From: Methylococcus sp. Mc7
GTDB taxonomy: Bacteria; Pseudomonadota; Gammaproteobacteria; Methylococcales; Methylococcaceae
DNA length: 64,000 bases
Reading direction: 5' to 3'
Assembly: GCF_019285515.1 (NCBI RefSeq)
Contig: NZ_CP079095.1
Coordinates: 992,001-1,056,000, forward strand
This document shows, piece by piece, positions 45,664-55,555 of this stretch (its first letter is position 1; each line of letters begins with the position of its first letter). The translations under genes were made by a program, and so were the position numbers. The notes under the pieces were generated by a model that worked only from the letters and a program-made list of their open reading frames with translations, was not told the DNA's origin and did no database searches.

Positions 45664-46005
45664 TCACCCGACCCGGCCGGCCCGAACCTCCCGCAAACGC
45701 ACCACCGACAAGTCCACGCCTTCCAGCAACAGCAGCAGGTCCGAGCGCGAAATCGTCCCCTGAACCGGATTGCGGAAGCGGCCTTTCTCCAGCCGCTTGT
45801 AGGCCAGCCAGAAACCATGACGATCCCACCACAACAGCTTCACCTTGTCCCGGCCCCGGTTGAAGAACACGAACACCGAACCCGACAACGGCGAATGCCC
45901 CAGGCTGCTCTCCACCGCCAGCGCCAAACCATCGATGGACTTGCGCAGATCGCAGGGTTCGGCAACCACATACACCGTCGTCGCACTCAGCAGCGTCGCC
46001 AGCAT
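45664..46005 (-). CDS. tnpB: IS66 accessory protein TnpB
   Basis: A 113-aa protein with the IS66 Orf2 pattern: EPCDLRKSIDGLALAVE, VFVFFNRGRDKVKLLWWDRH and GFWLAYKRLEKGRF. Needed for IS66 transposition with TnpA. Starts inside the tnpA stop (1-bp overlap). Confidence 0.95.
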   Translation of the reverse strand: MLATLLSATTVYVVAEPCDLRKSIDGLALAVESSLGHSPLSGSVFVFFNRGRDKVKLLWWDRHGFWLAYKRLEKGRFRNPVQGTISRSDLLLLLEGVDLSVVRLREVRAGRVG

Positions 46006-46307
46006 CACGACACCAATGCCGCCACGACCTGCTTCAGCAAGGCGGCATCGAACCCGCCCTTCACCTCGATGCGTGCACCGCCCACCAACAGCCACAAACC
46101 GTCACTGACCGCGTCCTCCTCGATCACGCGGATCAGTGTCAGCGGCGCCGCCTTAGTCCGCTGCACCAAGCGCCGGCGCCAGTACATGAACGTCGCATAG
46201 CCAATCGCCTTTTGAACGCACCAAGCCCGCGCCGACAATCCGCTCGCCGCCTGCTGTTCCAACAGCCCCAGCCAAAAAACTTCACGCTCTTGCCTCGTCA
46301 TCGCCAT
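46005..46307 (-). CDS. tnpA: IS66 accessory protein TnpA
   Basis: A 100-aa protein with a helix-turn-helix-type start (WLGLLEQQAASGLSARAWC, VQKAIGYATFMYWRRRL) typical of IS66 Orf1. ATG 46307 or 46301. The first gene of the element's operon. Confidence 0.93.
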   Translation of the reverse strand: MAMTRQEREVFWLGLLEQQAASGLSARAWCVQKAIGYATFMYWRRRLVQRTKAAPLTLIRVIEEDAVSDGLWLLVGGARIEVKGGFDAALLKQVVAALVS

Positions 46308-47285
46308 ATCCTCCTCTGTAGGAATCCGGCGATACTGTGCCTCGCGCGCTAAGGCCGCGAAAGAATGCGCTCGGCCGGACGCTTACGTATCGCAAGGAAG
46401 CGAGGAACGCCGCGACCCTGGCCCAGTTCGGCAACGGCACGCCGGACGACTGGCTGGAACGCAAGCTGTACAGCCGCTTTCCCGACTTGGGAATAGCGCT
46501 GATGCTGGCCTTGAACCTGCTCCTGTTCGGCGTCGCGGGCTTGGCGGTGTGGGCGGTGCAGATGCTGTGGATTCCGTTCTGGGCGGCCGGCGTCGTCAAC
46601 GGTCTCGGCCATTACTTGGGCTACCGCAATTTCGAAACCCCCGATGCGTCCACCAATCTGTGGCCCATCGGCATCATCATTGGCGGCGAGGAGCTGCACA
46701 ACAACCACCATGCCTACCCGTCCTCGGCAAGGTTTTCGAACCAGCGATGGGAAATCGATCTCGGCTGGATGTATATCCGGCTGATGGCCCTCTTGAAACT
46801 GGCCAAGATCAGAAATACGCCCCCTAAGACCACCATCCATGCGAAAGAGTCGTCCGTCGACATGGACACCGTCAAAGCCGTGCTGCGCAACCGCGCGCAC
46901 ATCCTGAGCCTGTACGGTCGCCGCGTCATCGCGCCGGTCATGCGGTTGGAGCAGGCGAAATCGCCGAGAGCCGATCGTCGACTACTCCGGCGGATGCGTC
47001 CGTTGCTGCTGCGCGAATACATCAAGGTGGACCCCGCCGCCTGGCAAAATTTCAGTCGGATGCTGGACAACAGCCAAGCCTTGGCGACGATCTACCAGTT
47101 CAAGCAACAGCTCAAGGCGGTATGGACCGACTCGCTCGCGAGCCACGAGGAGCGCCTGGAACGCTTGCGCGTCTGGTGCCTCCAGGCGAAACAAAGCGAC
47201 CTCCCCTGGTTGCAACACTTCGCCGACACCTTGAGCGGTTACCGGCTGCAGCCCGCCCATTAACCACCATCCGCAAGAAAAAGCC

Positions 47286-47309
47286 GGGGGCGGCCGCCAA
47301 CCCGCCCCC
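47286..47309 (-). terminator. Intrinsic terminator of fetB
   Basis: Arms GGGGGCG (47286-47292) and CGCCCCC (47303-47309). On the minus strand the hairpin comes right after the fetB stop and is followed by GGCTTTTTC, a usable T-tract. Confidence 0.65.
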
Positions 47310-47310
47310 T

Positions 47311-48105
47311 TCACCGCCGTCTGAAAATCGCCTCCCGCAGCACGTCGAACTCGTTGAAAGCGAAGCGCAGGCTGAGCACGAGGTTGAGCACGGCGGCCAG
47401 GCTCATGCTGGCGAAGATGCAGAGCATGATGGCGATCTGGTATTTCACCGCCACCCACGGCTCGCTGCCGCCCAGAATCTGGCCGGTCATCATGCCGGGC
47501 AGCGAAACCAGGCCCAGGGTCGCCATGCTGGCCAGGGTGGGACTGACCGATGCCTCGAGCGCCTCGCGGAAATACGGGCGGACCGCTTCGCGGCGGGTCG
47601 CGCCCAGCAGCAGGTAGGTGAGATATTCGTTCTCGTATTTCCGAATCGACGAATAGAACCGCTCCAGACCGATCACGTTGCCTTGCAGGCAGTTGCCGAG
47701 GATCATGCCGGCCAGCGGCACCAGGTAACGCGCGTCGTAGAGCGGTTCCGGCCGGATCACCAGGAGCAGCAGATAGGCCACCGAGAACAGCGTTCCGGCC
47801 GCGATGGCCGCCAGGGTCGAAAGGAAAAAATGCCTGACACGGAGTCCTGCTCGGCGAAGGATGGTGAAATCGGCCACGACCAGCATGACCACGATCCACA
47901 AGACGTTGAGCGCGGGCGCATTGATCGCGAACAGGTATTTGAGATAGAGGCCGACCAGCGCCAGTTGCACGCTCATCCGGACGATGCCCAGCCACAGGTC
48001 GCGCGAGAGGCGCAACCCCGCGGCCCGCAGCAGCAGCCAGGGCAATACGGCGATGCCATAGAGCAGCATCATTCTCGCCTGGGATATATCGACCGTGTCC
48101 ATCAT
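47311..48105 (-). CDS. fetB: FetB-type ABC transporter permease
   Basis: A 264-aa membrane protein with about seven hydrophobic segments; conserved LAGMILGNCLQGNVIGLERF, EYLTYLLLGATRREA and GLVSLPGMMTGQILGGSEP blocks are typical of the FetB/YbbM (UPF0014) family. With FetA it exports iron or helps metal homeostasis in E. coli. ATG 48105 overlaps the fetA stop (ATGA). Confidence 0.9.
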   Translation of the reverse strand: MMDTVDISQARMMLLYGIAVLPWLLLRAAGLRLSRDLWLGIVRMSVQLALVGLYLKYLFAINAPALNVLWIVVMLVVADFTILRRAGLRVRHFFLSTLAAIAAGTLFSVAYLLLLVIRPEPLYDARYLVPLAGMILGNCLQGNVIGLERFYSSIRKYENEYLTYLLLGATRREAVRPYFREALEASVSPTLASMATLGLVSLPGMMTGQILGGSEPWVAVKYQIAIMLCIFASMSLAAVLNLVLSLRFAFNEFDVLREAIFRRR

Positions 48106-48749
48106 GCCCCTCCAGCCAAATGGCCGTCTTCCAGTTCGAACACGGTGTCGCAACGGGCGATCCAGTCCGGATCGTGCGCCACCGACAGCACGGTGAGGGC
48201 CGGATCGGCGAAGAAGTCCAGCACCGCCCGCTTGCTTTCCGGGTCCAGCGCGGAAGTCACCTCGTCCAGCAGATAGAGCCGCTTGCCGAGGAGCTGGGCG
48301 CGGGCCACGGCGATGCGCTGCTTCTCGCCGCCGGAAACCCGGCTGCAGTCCTGCTCCAGGATGGAAGGGGCGAGGCCAAGCCGGACCAGGGTCTCGGCCA
48401 GCTTGCCGGCGGTGGGCGCCTCGCCGCGATGGGCTTTGAACCCGAACGGCAGCAGCAGCGCCTCCCGCACCGTGTCGGCGCCCAACACGGGCTCCTGGCC
48501 GATGTAGGCGGCGCAGGCGCGAATCGCGCCGACCGCCTGCCGGTCGAGGGGCCTGCCGGCGAAATGGACATGGCCCTCCGCCACCGGATACACTCCCAGC
48601 AGGGTCTTGAGCACCGTGCTCTTGCCCGAGCCCGATTTGCCCCGGAACACCGCCTTCTCGCCTTCGCGGATTTCGAAGCTCAGTTCGCGGAGAATCGTCC
48701 TCTCTCCCGCAGCCACCGACACGCGGTCGAACCGGACCAGCACGGTCAT
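48102..48749 (-). CDS. fetA: FetA-type ABC ATPase
   Basis: A 215-aa ATPase: Walker A GKSGSGKSTV, signature VSGGEKQRIAVARA, Walker B LYLLDEVTSALDP and VAHDP (H-loop). The Val in DEVTS replaces the usual Pro, as in FetA/YbbL. Forms an operon with fetB. Confidence 0.9.
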   Translation of the reverse strand: MTVLVRFDRVSVAAGERTILRELSFEIREGEKAVFRGKSGSGKSTVLKTLLGVYPVAEGHVHFAGRPLDRQAVGAIRACAAYIGQEPVLGADTVREALLLPFGFKAHRGEAPTAGKLAETLVRLGLAPSILEQDCSRVSGGEKQRIAVARAQLLGKRLYLLDEVTSALDPESKRAVLDFFADPALTVLSVAHDPDWIARCDTVFELEDGHLAGGA

Positions 48750-48976
48750 CGGCTCACCATTCCCGGCCGTTGTTCAGAAACCATCGATACTCCCGTTTTT
48801 CGGCTTCGCCGGGCGGGTATGCCGCGGACCACTCGAAGACCGTCGCAGCAGGCGGCGATCGTGCCGGGATTATAGCGTTCGGACGCGCGGGCGCCGATGC
48901 GCTTCGCCGGAACGTCTCGCGGCAAGGGGGGAACGGCTGGTATCCTCTGTCGCCACCGTCCCCTGGAGACCCGTCC

Positions 48977-49564
48977 ATGAAACAATCGGCACAGCGCATT
49001 CTGCATTACTTTCTGATCGGCGTGCTGGGCGTCCTGCCCATCGTCATCGTCCTGCAGGTCGTGATCTACGTGGAAAACCTGCTGAGAGACTTCGTGGTGA
49101 GTTTTTTCAGCAGCTACCGGAACCTGTTCATCCCGAGCGTGATGTTCACCGCGGCCGTGCTGTTTCTCACCTATTTCGGCTACCTGCTACAGCACGGCAA
49201 GGCCCATCTGCTCTATTTCGTGGAAAACCTGGTCATTCGCATCCCGCTCCTGGGCACCCTTTACCGGGTGACGCAGAAACTGGTGAACATCTTCCGCGGC
49301 GATGGATCGACCAAGCTGCGGGAGGTCGTCTACATCGAATACCCGAAGGAGGGTCTCTGGGTTCCGGCCTTCGTGACCAACCGGGTCGGAGACCAGTACG
49401 TGATCTACGTACCGACCTCGCCCAATCCCACTTCCGGCTTCACCGTGATCCTCAACGAATCGAGGATCAGGCGCTCCCACATGACGATCGAGGAAGCCTC
49501 GAGCTTCGTGATCAGCCTGGGGGTGGACATGCCCAAGCCGGGCGAGGCGACCGAACTCCGGTAG
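48977..49564 (+). CDS. DUF502 membrane protein
   Basis: A 195-aa protein with two N-terminal membrane segments (LIGVLGVLPIVIVLQVVIYV; SVMFTAAVLFLTYFGYLL) and a soluble beta-rich C-terminus (VVYIEYPKEGLWVPAFVTN, YVIYVPTSPNPTSGFTVIL). This pattern is the DUF502 family, of unknown function. ATG 48977 is preferred; the upstream in-frame part lies in a non-coding 227-bp intergenic zone. Confidence 0.9.
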   Translation: MKQSAQRILHYFLIGVLGVLPIVIVLQVVIYVENLLRDFVVSFFSSYRNLFIPSVMFTAAVLFLTYFGYLLQHGKAHLLYFVENLVIRIPLLGTLYRVTQKLVNIFRGDGSTKLREVVYIEYPKEGLWVPAFVTNRVGDQYVIYVPTSPNPTSGFTVILNESRIRRSHMTIEEASSFVISLGVDMPKPGEATELR

Positions 49565-49592
49565 GCCGGCCTCTTTTTCCTCTCCTCCACGA

Positions 49593-49621
49593 TTGACATT
49601 GTCCCCCAAACCCCGTAGAAA
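49593..49621 (+). promoter_or_regulatory. Possible sigma-70 promoter of the hup operon
   Basis: TTGACA (49593-49598), 17-bp spacer, TAGAAA (49616-49621), about 115 bp before hupS. I searched for but did not find a sigma-54 element here, although some uptake hydrogenases use one. Confidence 0.45.
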
Positions 49622-49738
49622 GCATTTCCCATGTTTCTAGTAAGGTTTAACCGTCATCGACAACAATAAGACCGGCGAGTGAGCCGCACCAGGGCTGGCG
49701 CGTCGGATCCAAAGGCTGACTAGCTTCGAGGAGGAAGC

Positions 49739-50827
49739 ATGGCTACGACCGCACGCCCGGAAACGTTCTACGACGTGATGCGCCGCCAAGGGGTGACCCG
49801 GCGCAGTTTTCTCAAGTTCTGCGGCTTGACCGCATCCGCCCTGGCATTGGGGCCGGAATTCATCGGCACGATTGCCCACGCCATGGAGACCAAGCCGCGC
49901 ACCCCGGTGCTGTGGCTGCACGGTCTGGAATGCACCTGCTGTTCCGAGTCCTTCATCCGCTCCGCCCACCCGCTGGCCAAGGACGTGGTGCTGTCCATGC
50001 TCTCGCTGGACTACGACGACACCCTCATGGCGGCCGCCGGCTTCCAGGCCGAAGCCATGCTGGAAGACACCATGCAGAAGTACAAGGGCCGTTACATCCT
50101 GGCCGTGGAGGGCAACCCTCCGCTGAACGAGGACGGCATGTTCTGCATCGTCGGCGGCAAGCCGTTCGTCGAGCGGCTGCGCTATGCCGCCAAGGACGCC
50201 GCCGCCGTCATCGCCTGGGGCTCCTGCGCCTCCAACGGTTGCGTGCAGGCGGCCCGCCCCAATCCGACCCAGGCCACGCCGATCCACAAGGTCATCACCG
50301 ACAAGCCCATCATCAAAGTGCCCGGCTGTCCGCCCATCGCCGAGGTCATGACGGGCGTGGTGACTTACATGCTGGCCTTCGACAAGATCCCGGAACTCGA
50401 TGCCCAAGGCCGGCCCAAGATGTTCTACGGCCAGCGCATCCACGACAAATGCTACCGCCGCTCCCACTTCGACGCCGGCCAGTTCGTCAAGCAATGGGAC
50501 GACGAGGCCGCGCGCAAGGGCTACTGTTTGTACAAGGTCGGCTGCAAGGGCCCGACCACCTACAACGCCTGCTCGACGGTGCGCTGGAACAACGGCGTCT
50601 CCTTCCCGATCCAGTCCGGCCACGGCTGCATCGGCTGCTCCGAGGAGAATTTCTGGGACAAGGGCTCGTTCTACGACCGCGTCACCGAACTCAACGTGTT
50701 CGGCGTCGAAGCCAATGCCGACAAAGTCGGGCTGGTCGCCGCCGGCGCCGTGAGCGCCGGCATCGCGGCGCATGCCGCCGTCTCGATCGCCAAGAAGAAA
50801 GACCTGGAAAAAGAAACTCAAGAATAA
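49739..50827 (+). CDS. hupS: HupS, uptake [NiFe]-hydrogenase small subunit
   Basis: A 362-aa protein with a Tat signal (RRSFLKF, residues 21-27) and long leader, then the proximal-cluster start [13 protein letters not shown] (C65, C68), further cluster Cys in [23 protein letters not shown] and [16 protein letters not shown], and a C-terminal hydrophobic helix ([20 protein letters not shown]) that anchors it to the membrane. Carries three Fe-S clusters. Ribosome site GAGGAGG. Confidence 0.96.
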   Translation: MATTARPETFYDVMRRQGVTRRSFLKFCGLTASALALGPEFIGTIAHAMETKPRTPVLWLHGLECTCCSESFIRSAHPLAKDVVLSMLSLDYDDTLMAAAGFQAEAMLEDTMQKYKGRYILAVEGNPPLNEDGMFCIVGGKPFVERLRYAAKDAAAVIAWGSCASNGCVQAARPNPTQATPIHKVITDKPIIKVPGCPPIAEVMTGVVTYMLAFDKIPELDAQGRPKMFYGQRIHDKCYRRSHFDAGQFVKQWDDEAARKGYCLYKVGCKGPTTYNACSTVRWNNGVSFPIQSGHGCIGCSEENFWDKGSFYDRVTELNVFGVEANADKVGLVAAGAVSAGIAAHAAVSIAKKKDLEKETQE

Positions 50828-50842
50828 GGAACGGGGAACACC

Positions 50843-52636
50843 ATGACCGTCACTCAAACACCCAACGGTTTCACCCTCAACGACAGCGGCAAGCGGATCG
50901 TGGTCGATCCGGTCACCCGCATCGAGGGCCACATGCGCTGCGAAGTGAACGTGGACGAACACAACGTCATCAGCAACGCGGTCTCCAGCGGCACCATGTG
51001 GCGCGGGCTGGAGGTCATCCTGAAGGGCCGCGACCCGCGCGACGCCTGGGCCTTCACCGAACGGATCTGCGGCGTCTGCACCGGCACCCACGCCCTGACC
51101 TCGGTGCGGACGGTGGAGGACGCGCTGGGGATCAGCATCCCGGAGAACGCCAACTCCATCCGCAACATCATGCAGCTCACCCTGCAGGCCCATGACCACC
51201 TGGTGCATTTCTACCATCTGCACGCGCTGGACTGGGTGGACGTGATCAGCGCGCTCAAGGCCGATCCGAAAGCCACCTCCGAACTGGCGCAGAGCATTTC
51301 ACCCTGGGCCAAGTCTTCGCCGGGCTATTTCCACGACATCGCCAGCCGGCTGAAGAAGTTCGTCGAGAGCGGCCAGCTCGGTCCGTTCGGCAACGGCTAC
51401 TGGGGCAATCCGGCCTACCGTTTGCCGCCGGAAGCCAACCTGATGGCGGTGGCGCACTATCTCGAGGCACTGGATTTCCAGAAGGAAATCGTCAAGATCC
51501 ACACCGTCTACGGCGGCAAGAACCCGCATCCGAACTGGCTGGTCGGCGGCGTGCCCTGCGCCATCAACGTCGACGGCGTGGGCGCGGTGGGCGCGGTCAA
51601 CATGGAACGCCTCAACCTGGTGTCCTCCATCATCGACCAGACCATTGAGTTCATCGAGCAGGTCTACCTGCCCGACCTCCAAGCGATCGCGAGCTTCTAC
51701 AAGGACTGGCTGTACGGCGGCGGGCTCTCGGCCACCAACGTGCTGTCCTACGGCGACATTCCGGAAAAGGCCAACGACCGCTCGGTGAACAACCTGCTGC
51801 TGCCGCACGGCGCCATCATCAACGGCAACCTGAAGGAAGTCCACGAGGTCGACCTGAAGGACCCGGAGCAGATCCAGGAGTTCGTCACCCATTCCTGGTA
51901 CAAGTACGACGACGAGGACCGCGGCCTGCATCCGTTCGATGGCGTCACCCAGCCGAATTTCGCGCTGGGACGCAACACCAAGGGCACCCGCACCAACATC
52001 GAGAACCTGGACGAAAGCGCCAAGTACTCCTGGATCAAGGCGCCGCGCTGGCGCGGCCACGCCATGGAAGTCGGCCCGCTGGCCCGCTACATCGTCGGCT
52101 ATGCCAAGGGCATCCCGGAAATCAAGGAGCCGGTGGACAAGCTGCTCACCGATCTCGGCCTGCCGCTGACCGCGCTGTTCTCCACGCTGGGCCGCACCGC
52201 CGCCCGCGGCCTGGAAGCCCAGTACTGCGCGCATCTGATGCGGCATTTCCAGGACAAACTGGTGAACAACATCAAGGCGGGCGATCTGGCGACCGCCAAC
52301 ACGGCAAAATGGGAACCGGACACCTGGCCCAAGGAAGCCATGGGCGCGGGTACGACGGAGGCACCGCGCGGCGCGCTGGGGCACTGGATCAAGATCAAGG
52401 ACGGCAAGATCGACAACTACCAGTGCATCGTGCCCACCACCTGGAACGGCTCGCCGCGCGACCCCAAGGGCAACATCGGCGCGTTCGAGGCCTCCTTGAT
52501 GAACACCAAGGTGGAAAACCCGGACCAGCCGCTGGAAATCCTGCGCACCCTGCACAGCTTCGATCCCTGCCTGGCCTGCTCGACCCATGTCATGGACAAG
52601 GACGGGCGGGAAGTCACGCGGATCAAGGTGCGCTGA
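50843..52636 (+). CDS. hupL: HupL, uptake [NiFe]-hydrogenase large subunit
   Basis: A 597-aa protein holding the NiFe ligands: [10 protein letters not shown] (C76, C79) and [11 protein letters not shown] (C576, C579). After His582 a 15-residue tail would be cut off by HupD on maturation. Group 1 membrane-bound hydrogenase type. Oxidises H2, passing electrons through HupS to the cytochrome b HupC. Confidence 0.97.
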   Translation: MTVTQTPNGFTLNDSGKRIVVDPVTRIEGHMRCEVNVDEHNVISNAVSSGTMWRGLEVILKGRDPRDAWAFTERICGVCTGTHALTSVRTVEDALGISIPENANSIRNIMQLTLQAHDHLVHFYHLHALDWVDVISALKADPKATSELAQSISPWAKSSPGYFHDIASRLKKFVESGQLGPFGNGYWGNPAYRLPPEANLMAVAHYLEALDFQKEIVKIHTVYGGKNPHPNWLVGGVPCAINVDGVGAVGAVNMERLNLVSSIIDQTIEFIEQVYLPDLQAIASFYKDWLYGGGLSATNVLSYGDIPEKANDRSVNNLLLPHGAIINGNLKEVHEVDLKDPEQIQEFVTHSWYKYDDEDRGLHPFDGVTQPNFALGRNTKGTRTNIENLDESAKYSWIKAPRWRGHAMEVGPLARYIVGYAKGIPEIKEPVDKLLTDLGLPLTALFSTLGRTAARGLEAQYCAHLMRHFQDKLVNNIKAGDLATANTAKWEPDTWPKEAMGAGTTEAPRGALGHWIKIKDGKIDNYQCIVPTTWNGSPRDPKGNIGAFEASLMNTKVENPDQPLEILRTLHSFDPCLACSTHVMDKDGREVTRIKVR

Positions 52637-52661
52637 GCGTTCAAAAAACAAGGAGAAGACC

Positions 52662-53240
52662 ATGCATCCTGTTCGTTGGTTCGGAACGGCAAGTCTGTTG
52701 GCGCTGAGCCCCGTCGCGCTCGCGCATACCGGCGCGCATCCCGTCGAGGGCTTCGTATCCGGCTTCACCCATCCCTTCTTGGGCGCCGACCACCTCCTGG
52801 CCATGATCGCCGTGGGGCTGTGGGCGGTGGCCGTCGCGCCGCGGCGGGTGTGGCTGCTGCCCCTGGCGTTCATGGCGGTCATGGGGCTGGGCGGATGGCT
52901 GGGCGCCGCCGGCATTCCGCTGGCTTACACCGAAACCGGCATCGCCGCCTCGGTGGTCCTGTTGGGACTGCTGGTGACCGGCAAGGTCCGTGTATCCCAA
53001 TTCACCGCCGTCGGCCTCGTCGGCCTGTTCGCGCTGTTCCATGGGCATGCGCACGGCACCGAGATCGGCACTGGCGTCGAGCCTTGCGCTTATGCCGCCG
53101 GCTTCCTCGCCGCTACCGGGCTGCTTCACCTGGCCGGCGTGATGCTGGGACGGCGGCTGCTGGCGAAACCGCTCTGGTACCGGGGCTGCGGCGCGGCGAT
53201 GGGCGCCATGGGCCTGGCGCTGCTGACGCAAGCGTTGTGA
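52662..53240 (+). CDS. hupE: HupE/UreJ-family nickel permease-like protein
   Basis: A 192-aa membrane protein: signal-like start ending ALAHTGAHP, then GFTHPFLGADHLLAMIAVG (the HPxxGxDHxxAM nickel motif) and LFHGHAHGTEIG. About six membrane spans. HupE brings Ni2+ for hydrogenase. Strong AAGGAG ribosome site at 52651. Confidence 0.93.
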   Translation: MHPVRWFGTASLLALSPVALAHTGAHPVEGFVSGFTHPFLGADHLLAMIAVGLWAVAVAPRRVWLLPLAFMAVMGLGGWLGAAGIPLAYTETGIAASVVLLGLLVTGKVRVSQFTAVGLVGLFALFHGHAHGTEIGTGVEPCAYAAGFLAATGLLHLAGVMLGRRLLAKPLWYRGCGAAMGAMGLALLTQAL

Positions 53241-53251
53241 GGGCCGCGGCC

Positions 53252-53938
53252 ATGGCGAGCGTCGAAAGCTTTAGCGAACCGGTCTACGTCTACGAGAAGC
53301 CGGTGCGGTTGTGGCACTGGGTCAACGCCCTCGCCATCGTCGCGTTAGCGGTCACGGGCTTCCTGATCGCCTGGCCGCCCGTGGTGACCTCGGGCGAAGC
53401 CAGCGAACACTATCTTCTGGGCTACAGCCGCTTCAGCCACTTCTCCGCCGGCTATGTGCTGGCCGTCGGTCTGATCGGGCGCGCCTACTGGGCGCTGGTG
53501 GGCAACCGGTATGCCCGCGAACTGTTCGCTCCGCGCGTCCACGACGCCCGCTGGTGGCAGGGGTTGGTGGACGAGGTCCGCTGGTACCTGTTCCTGGTCG
53601 AGGAGCCCCGCAAGCACGCAGGCCACAACCCGCTCGCAGGGCTGGCCATGTTCCTGTTCTACGTGCTCGGGAGCCTCTTCATGATCGCGACCGGCTTCGC
53701 CCTGTACGGCGAGGGACTCGGCGCCGGAAGCTGGGCGGCCAATGCCTTCGGCTGGGTCATATCCCTACTGGGAGGCAGCCAGCAGGTCCACAGCCTGCAT
53801 CATCTGGGCATGTGGTACCTGGTGGTCTTCACCCTCATCCACGTCTACGTAGCGGTGCGGGAACACCACCTGTCGCGTCAGTCGGTCACCACCACCATGA
53901 TCGATGGCTGGCGGGTGTGGAAGGACGACCGGCCGTGA
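53252..53938 (+). CDS. hupC: HupC, hydrogenase cytochrome b subunit
   Basis: A 228-aa di-haem cytochrome b of the HyaC/HupC type with four membrane helices: VRLWHWVNALAIVALAVTGF (His ligand), FSHFSAGYVLAVGLIGRAYW, LAMFLFYVLGSLFMIATGFA and LHHLGMWYLVVFTLIHVYVA (His ligands). Transfers electrons from HupSL to quinone. ATG 53252 follows hupE by 11 bp. Confidence 0.93.
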   Translation: MASVESFSEPVYVYEKPVRLWHWVNALAIVALAVTGFLIAWPPVVTSGEASEHYLLGYSRFSHFSAGYVLAVGLIGRAYWALVGNRYARELFAPRVHDARWWQGLVDEVRWYLFLVEEPRKHAGHNPLAGLAMFLFYVLGSLFMIATGFALYGEGLGAGSWAANAFGWVISLLGGSQQVHSLHHLGMWYLVVFTLIHVYVAVREHHLSRQSVTTTMIDGWRVWKDDRP

Positions 53939-53942
53939 TCCG

Positions 53943-54548
53943 ATGCCTCCTCGCATCCTGATCTTAGGGATAGGCAACCTGCTGTGGGCGGACGAGGGCT
54001 TCGGCGTTCGCGTCGCCCAGGCGCTGCAGCGGGACTACGTCTTCCCTGAGAACGTCACCGTGATGGATGGCGGCACCCAGGGGCTGGCGCTGATCCCTTA
54101 CGTCCAGGAAAGCGACGTGCTCATCATCGCCGACGCGGTGGATTTCGGCCTGGCTCCGGCCTCGCTGGTCGAAGCCCGGGACGAGGACGTGCCCGCCTAC
54201 CTGCATTCGGGCAAGACCAGCCTGCACCAGGTCAGCTTCCAAGAGGTGCTGGCCTTGTGCAAGCTGATGGGGCAAGGCCCGGAGCAGCTCTACCTGGTGG
54301 GCGTGCAGCCGGTCGACATGGAGGACTACGGCGGCAGCCTGACGCCGGCGGTCAAGGCGCAGATCGAACCCGCGATCGACAAGATACTCGCCGCCTGCTC
54401 AGAACTCGGCCTGCCCGCCCTGCCCCGGCAGGAAAGCGAAAACACGATGGACGCCCTGGACATGGCGCAGTACGAGCGCCACCGGCCCTCGGCGGAAGAA
54501 GCCTGCCGCATCGGCGACGCCCGCGTTCTGCCGGGCGCTCCGGGCTAG
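53943..54548 (+). CDS. hupD: HupD, hydrogenase maturation endopeptidase
   Basis: A 201-aa protease of the HyaD/HupD family: ILGIGNLLWADEGFGVRV (metal Glu), VMDGGTQG, IIADAVDFG (Asp) and LHQVSFQEVL (His). Removes the HupL tail after nickel insertion. Follows hupC by 4 bp. Confidence 0.94.
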   Translation: MPPRILILGIGNLLWADEGFGVRVAQALQRDYVFPENVTVMDGGTQGLALIPYVQESDVLIIADAVDFGLAPASLVEARDEDVPAYLHSGKTSLHQVSFQEVLALCKLMGQGPEQLYLVGVQPVDMEDYGGSLTPAVKAQIEPAIDKILAACSELGLPALPRQESENTMDALDMAQYERHRPSAEEACRIGDARVLPGAPG

Positions 54549-54595
54549 CCGGTGACCCGCCCCGTCCGGGGCTCCGATACCTCGAAGACTCTCCC

Positions 54596-55432
54596 ATGCA
54601 AGACGACCCCGCTTTCATAGCGACCGAAACCGCGCCGCTCATCCGCCCGCACGACGACCCCGAATGCGCCTATCCGCCCATGCCGGAAGCCATGGCGACC
54701 TTCACGCCGCCGCCTTTGCATGCGCTGAGCCCGGACGAAACCGGCGGCGGGTGTGCCGTGCTGCGGACGGTGATCGAACGGCTCGGCAGCGCTCCGGGCA
54801 TCGTCGATCTCGCCTCTTGTGACCCGGCGGGCAGGCGCTTCGTCGACGAAGTGCTTGGCGAAGGCGAGGTGCTGATCCGCATCGCCGCACCGCGAGACCG
54901 GCTGACGATCCGGGAATCGGTTTTCGCCGGGGTCTGGCGCGTCCAGCATCACGTCGACGGTGAGCTGCGACGGGACGATCTGGAAACCGGGCCGGTGCCG
55001 GAGGCGGTGTACGAGTGGGCGGAACGCCTGACGGCCGATGGACCGCCGCGGCGTCCTCGGGTCTTTCCGGAAGGCCTCATGAACGCGCCCGCGCTGCTGA
55101 CCGAGATCTTCGACCATTCGGGGGATTGCCCGGCCGATCGCCCCCATGTCATCAACCTGTCGCTGCTGCCGCTGACGCCGGAGGACTCGAGTTTCCTGAT
55201 CGACACCTTGGGACTGGCCGGCCTCTCCATCCTGGCGCGGGGCTACGGCGATTGCCGTGTGAGCCTGACCCGCCTGCCGAACGTGTGGTGGGTGCAGTAT
55301 TTCAACTCCCCCGGCCAACTGATCCTCAATACCCTGGAGATCACCCGCCTGCCAGCCGTCGTCCAGGCCGCGCCGGAAGACCTCGAGGACTCCCGAGAGC
55401 GGATCGCGGAGGCCTTGGCGCAGTTGAAATGA
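54596..55432 (+). CDS. hupH: HupH/HyaF-type hydrogenase assembly protein
   Basis: A 278-aa soluble protein with the HupH/HyaF pattern: PPMPEAMATFTPPPL, RVQHHVDGELRRDDLETGP-type middle, VINLSLLPLTPEDSSFL and WWVQYFNSPGQLILNTLEI. Helps HupL maturation. ATG 54596 chosen; 47 bp after hupD. HupF, G, I, J, K and the hyp genes are not in the window. Confidence 0.9.
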   Translation: MQDDPAFIATETAPLIRPHDDPECAYPPMPEAMATFTPPPLHALSPDETGGGCAVLRTVIERLGSAPGIVDLASCDPAGRRFVDEVLGEGEVLIRIAAPRDRLTIRESVFAGVWRVQHHVDGELRRDDLETGPVPEAVYEWAERLTADGPPRRPRVFPEGLMNAPALLTEIFDHSGDCPADRPHVINLSLLPLTPEDSSFLIDTLGLAGLSILARGYGDCRVSLTRLPNVWWVQYFNSPGQLILNTLEITRLPAVVQAAPEDLEDSRERIAEALAQLK

Positions 55433-55555
55433 GACCACCTCGGCGGTTTGCATCCGTCGAAACCTTGACCGGCGTCAAAGCACGGCCCATGGAGTCTCTA
55501 TATATTGTCAACGCTGGCTTAATACAGCGTCATTAAAACAATACGAGGAGTAACC

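Larger units (their letters stand above)
44035..46386 (-). mobile_element. IS66-family insertion sequence, complete
   Basis: 2352 bp. Terminal inverted repeats start GTAAGCGTTCGGCGG at 44035 and, on the other strand, GTAAGCGTCCGGCCG ending at 46386. It is bordered by an exact 8-bp duplication GTATCGCA (44027-44034 and 46387-46394), the IS66 hallmark. Carries tnpA, tnpB and tnpC on the minus strand, all open. Confidence 0.97.
43725..47263 (+). pseudogene. Fatty-acid desaturase gene split by IS66
   Basis: The two halves are 43725-44034 and 46395-47263. Joined without the element and one target copy they form a continuous 392-aa frame (WMLYR|KEARNAATL). The first half has the His boxes HRHQAH and HRKHHARCE; the second has a membrane segment and HNNHHAYPSSARFS, so the intact gene was a membrane di-iron acyl (delta-9 type) desaturase. 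As it stands the product stops inside the element after ~119 residues. The C-terminal half is slightly longer than usual for the family. Confidence 0.9.

Noticed and set aside
49565-49738. Sigma-54 promoter upstream of hupS
   Set aside because: TGGCGCGTCGG near 49695 has no TTGC at the required distance; only a sigma-70-like pair was found.
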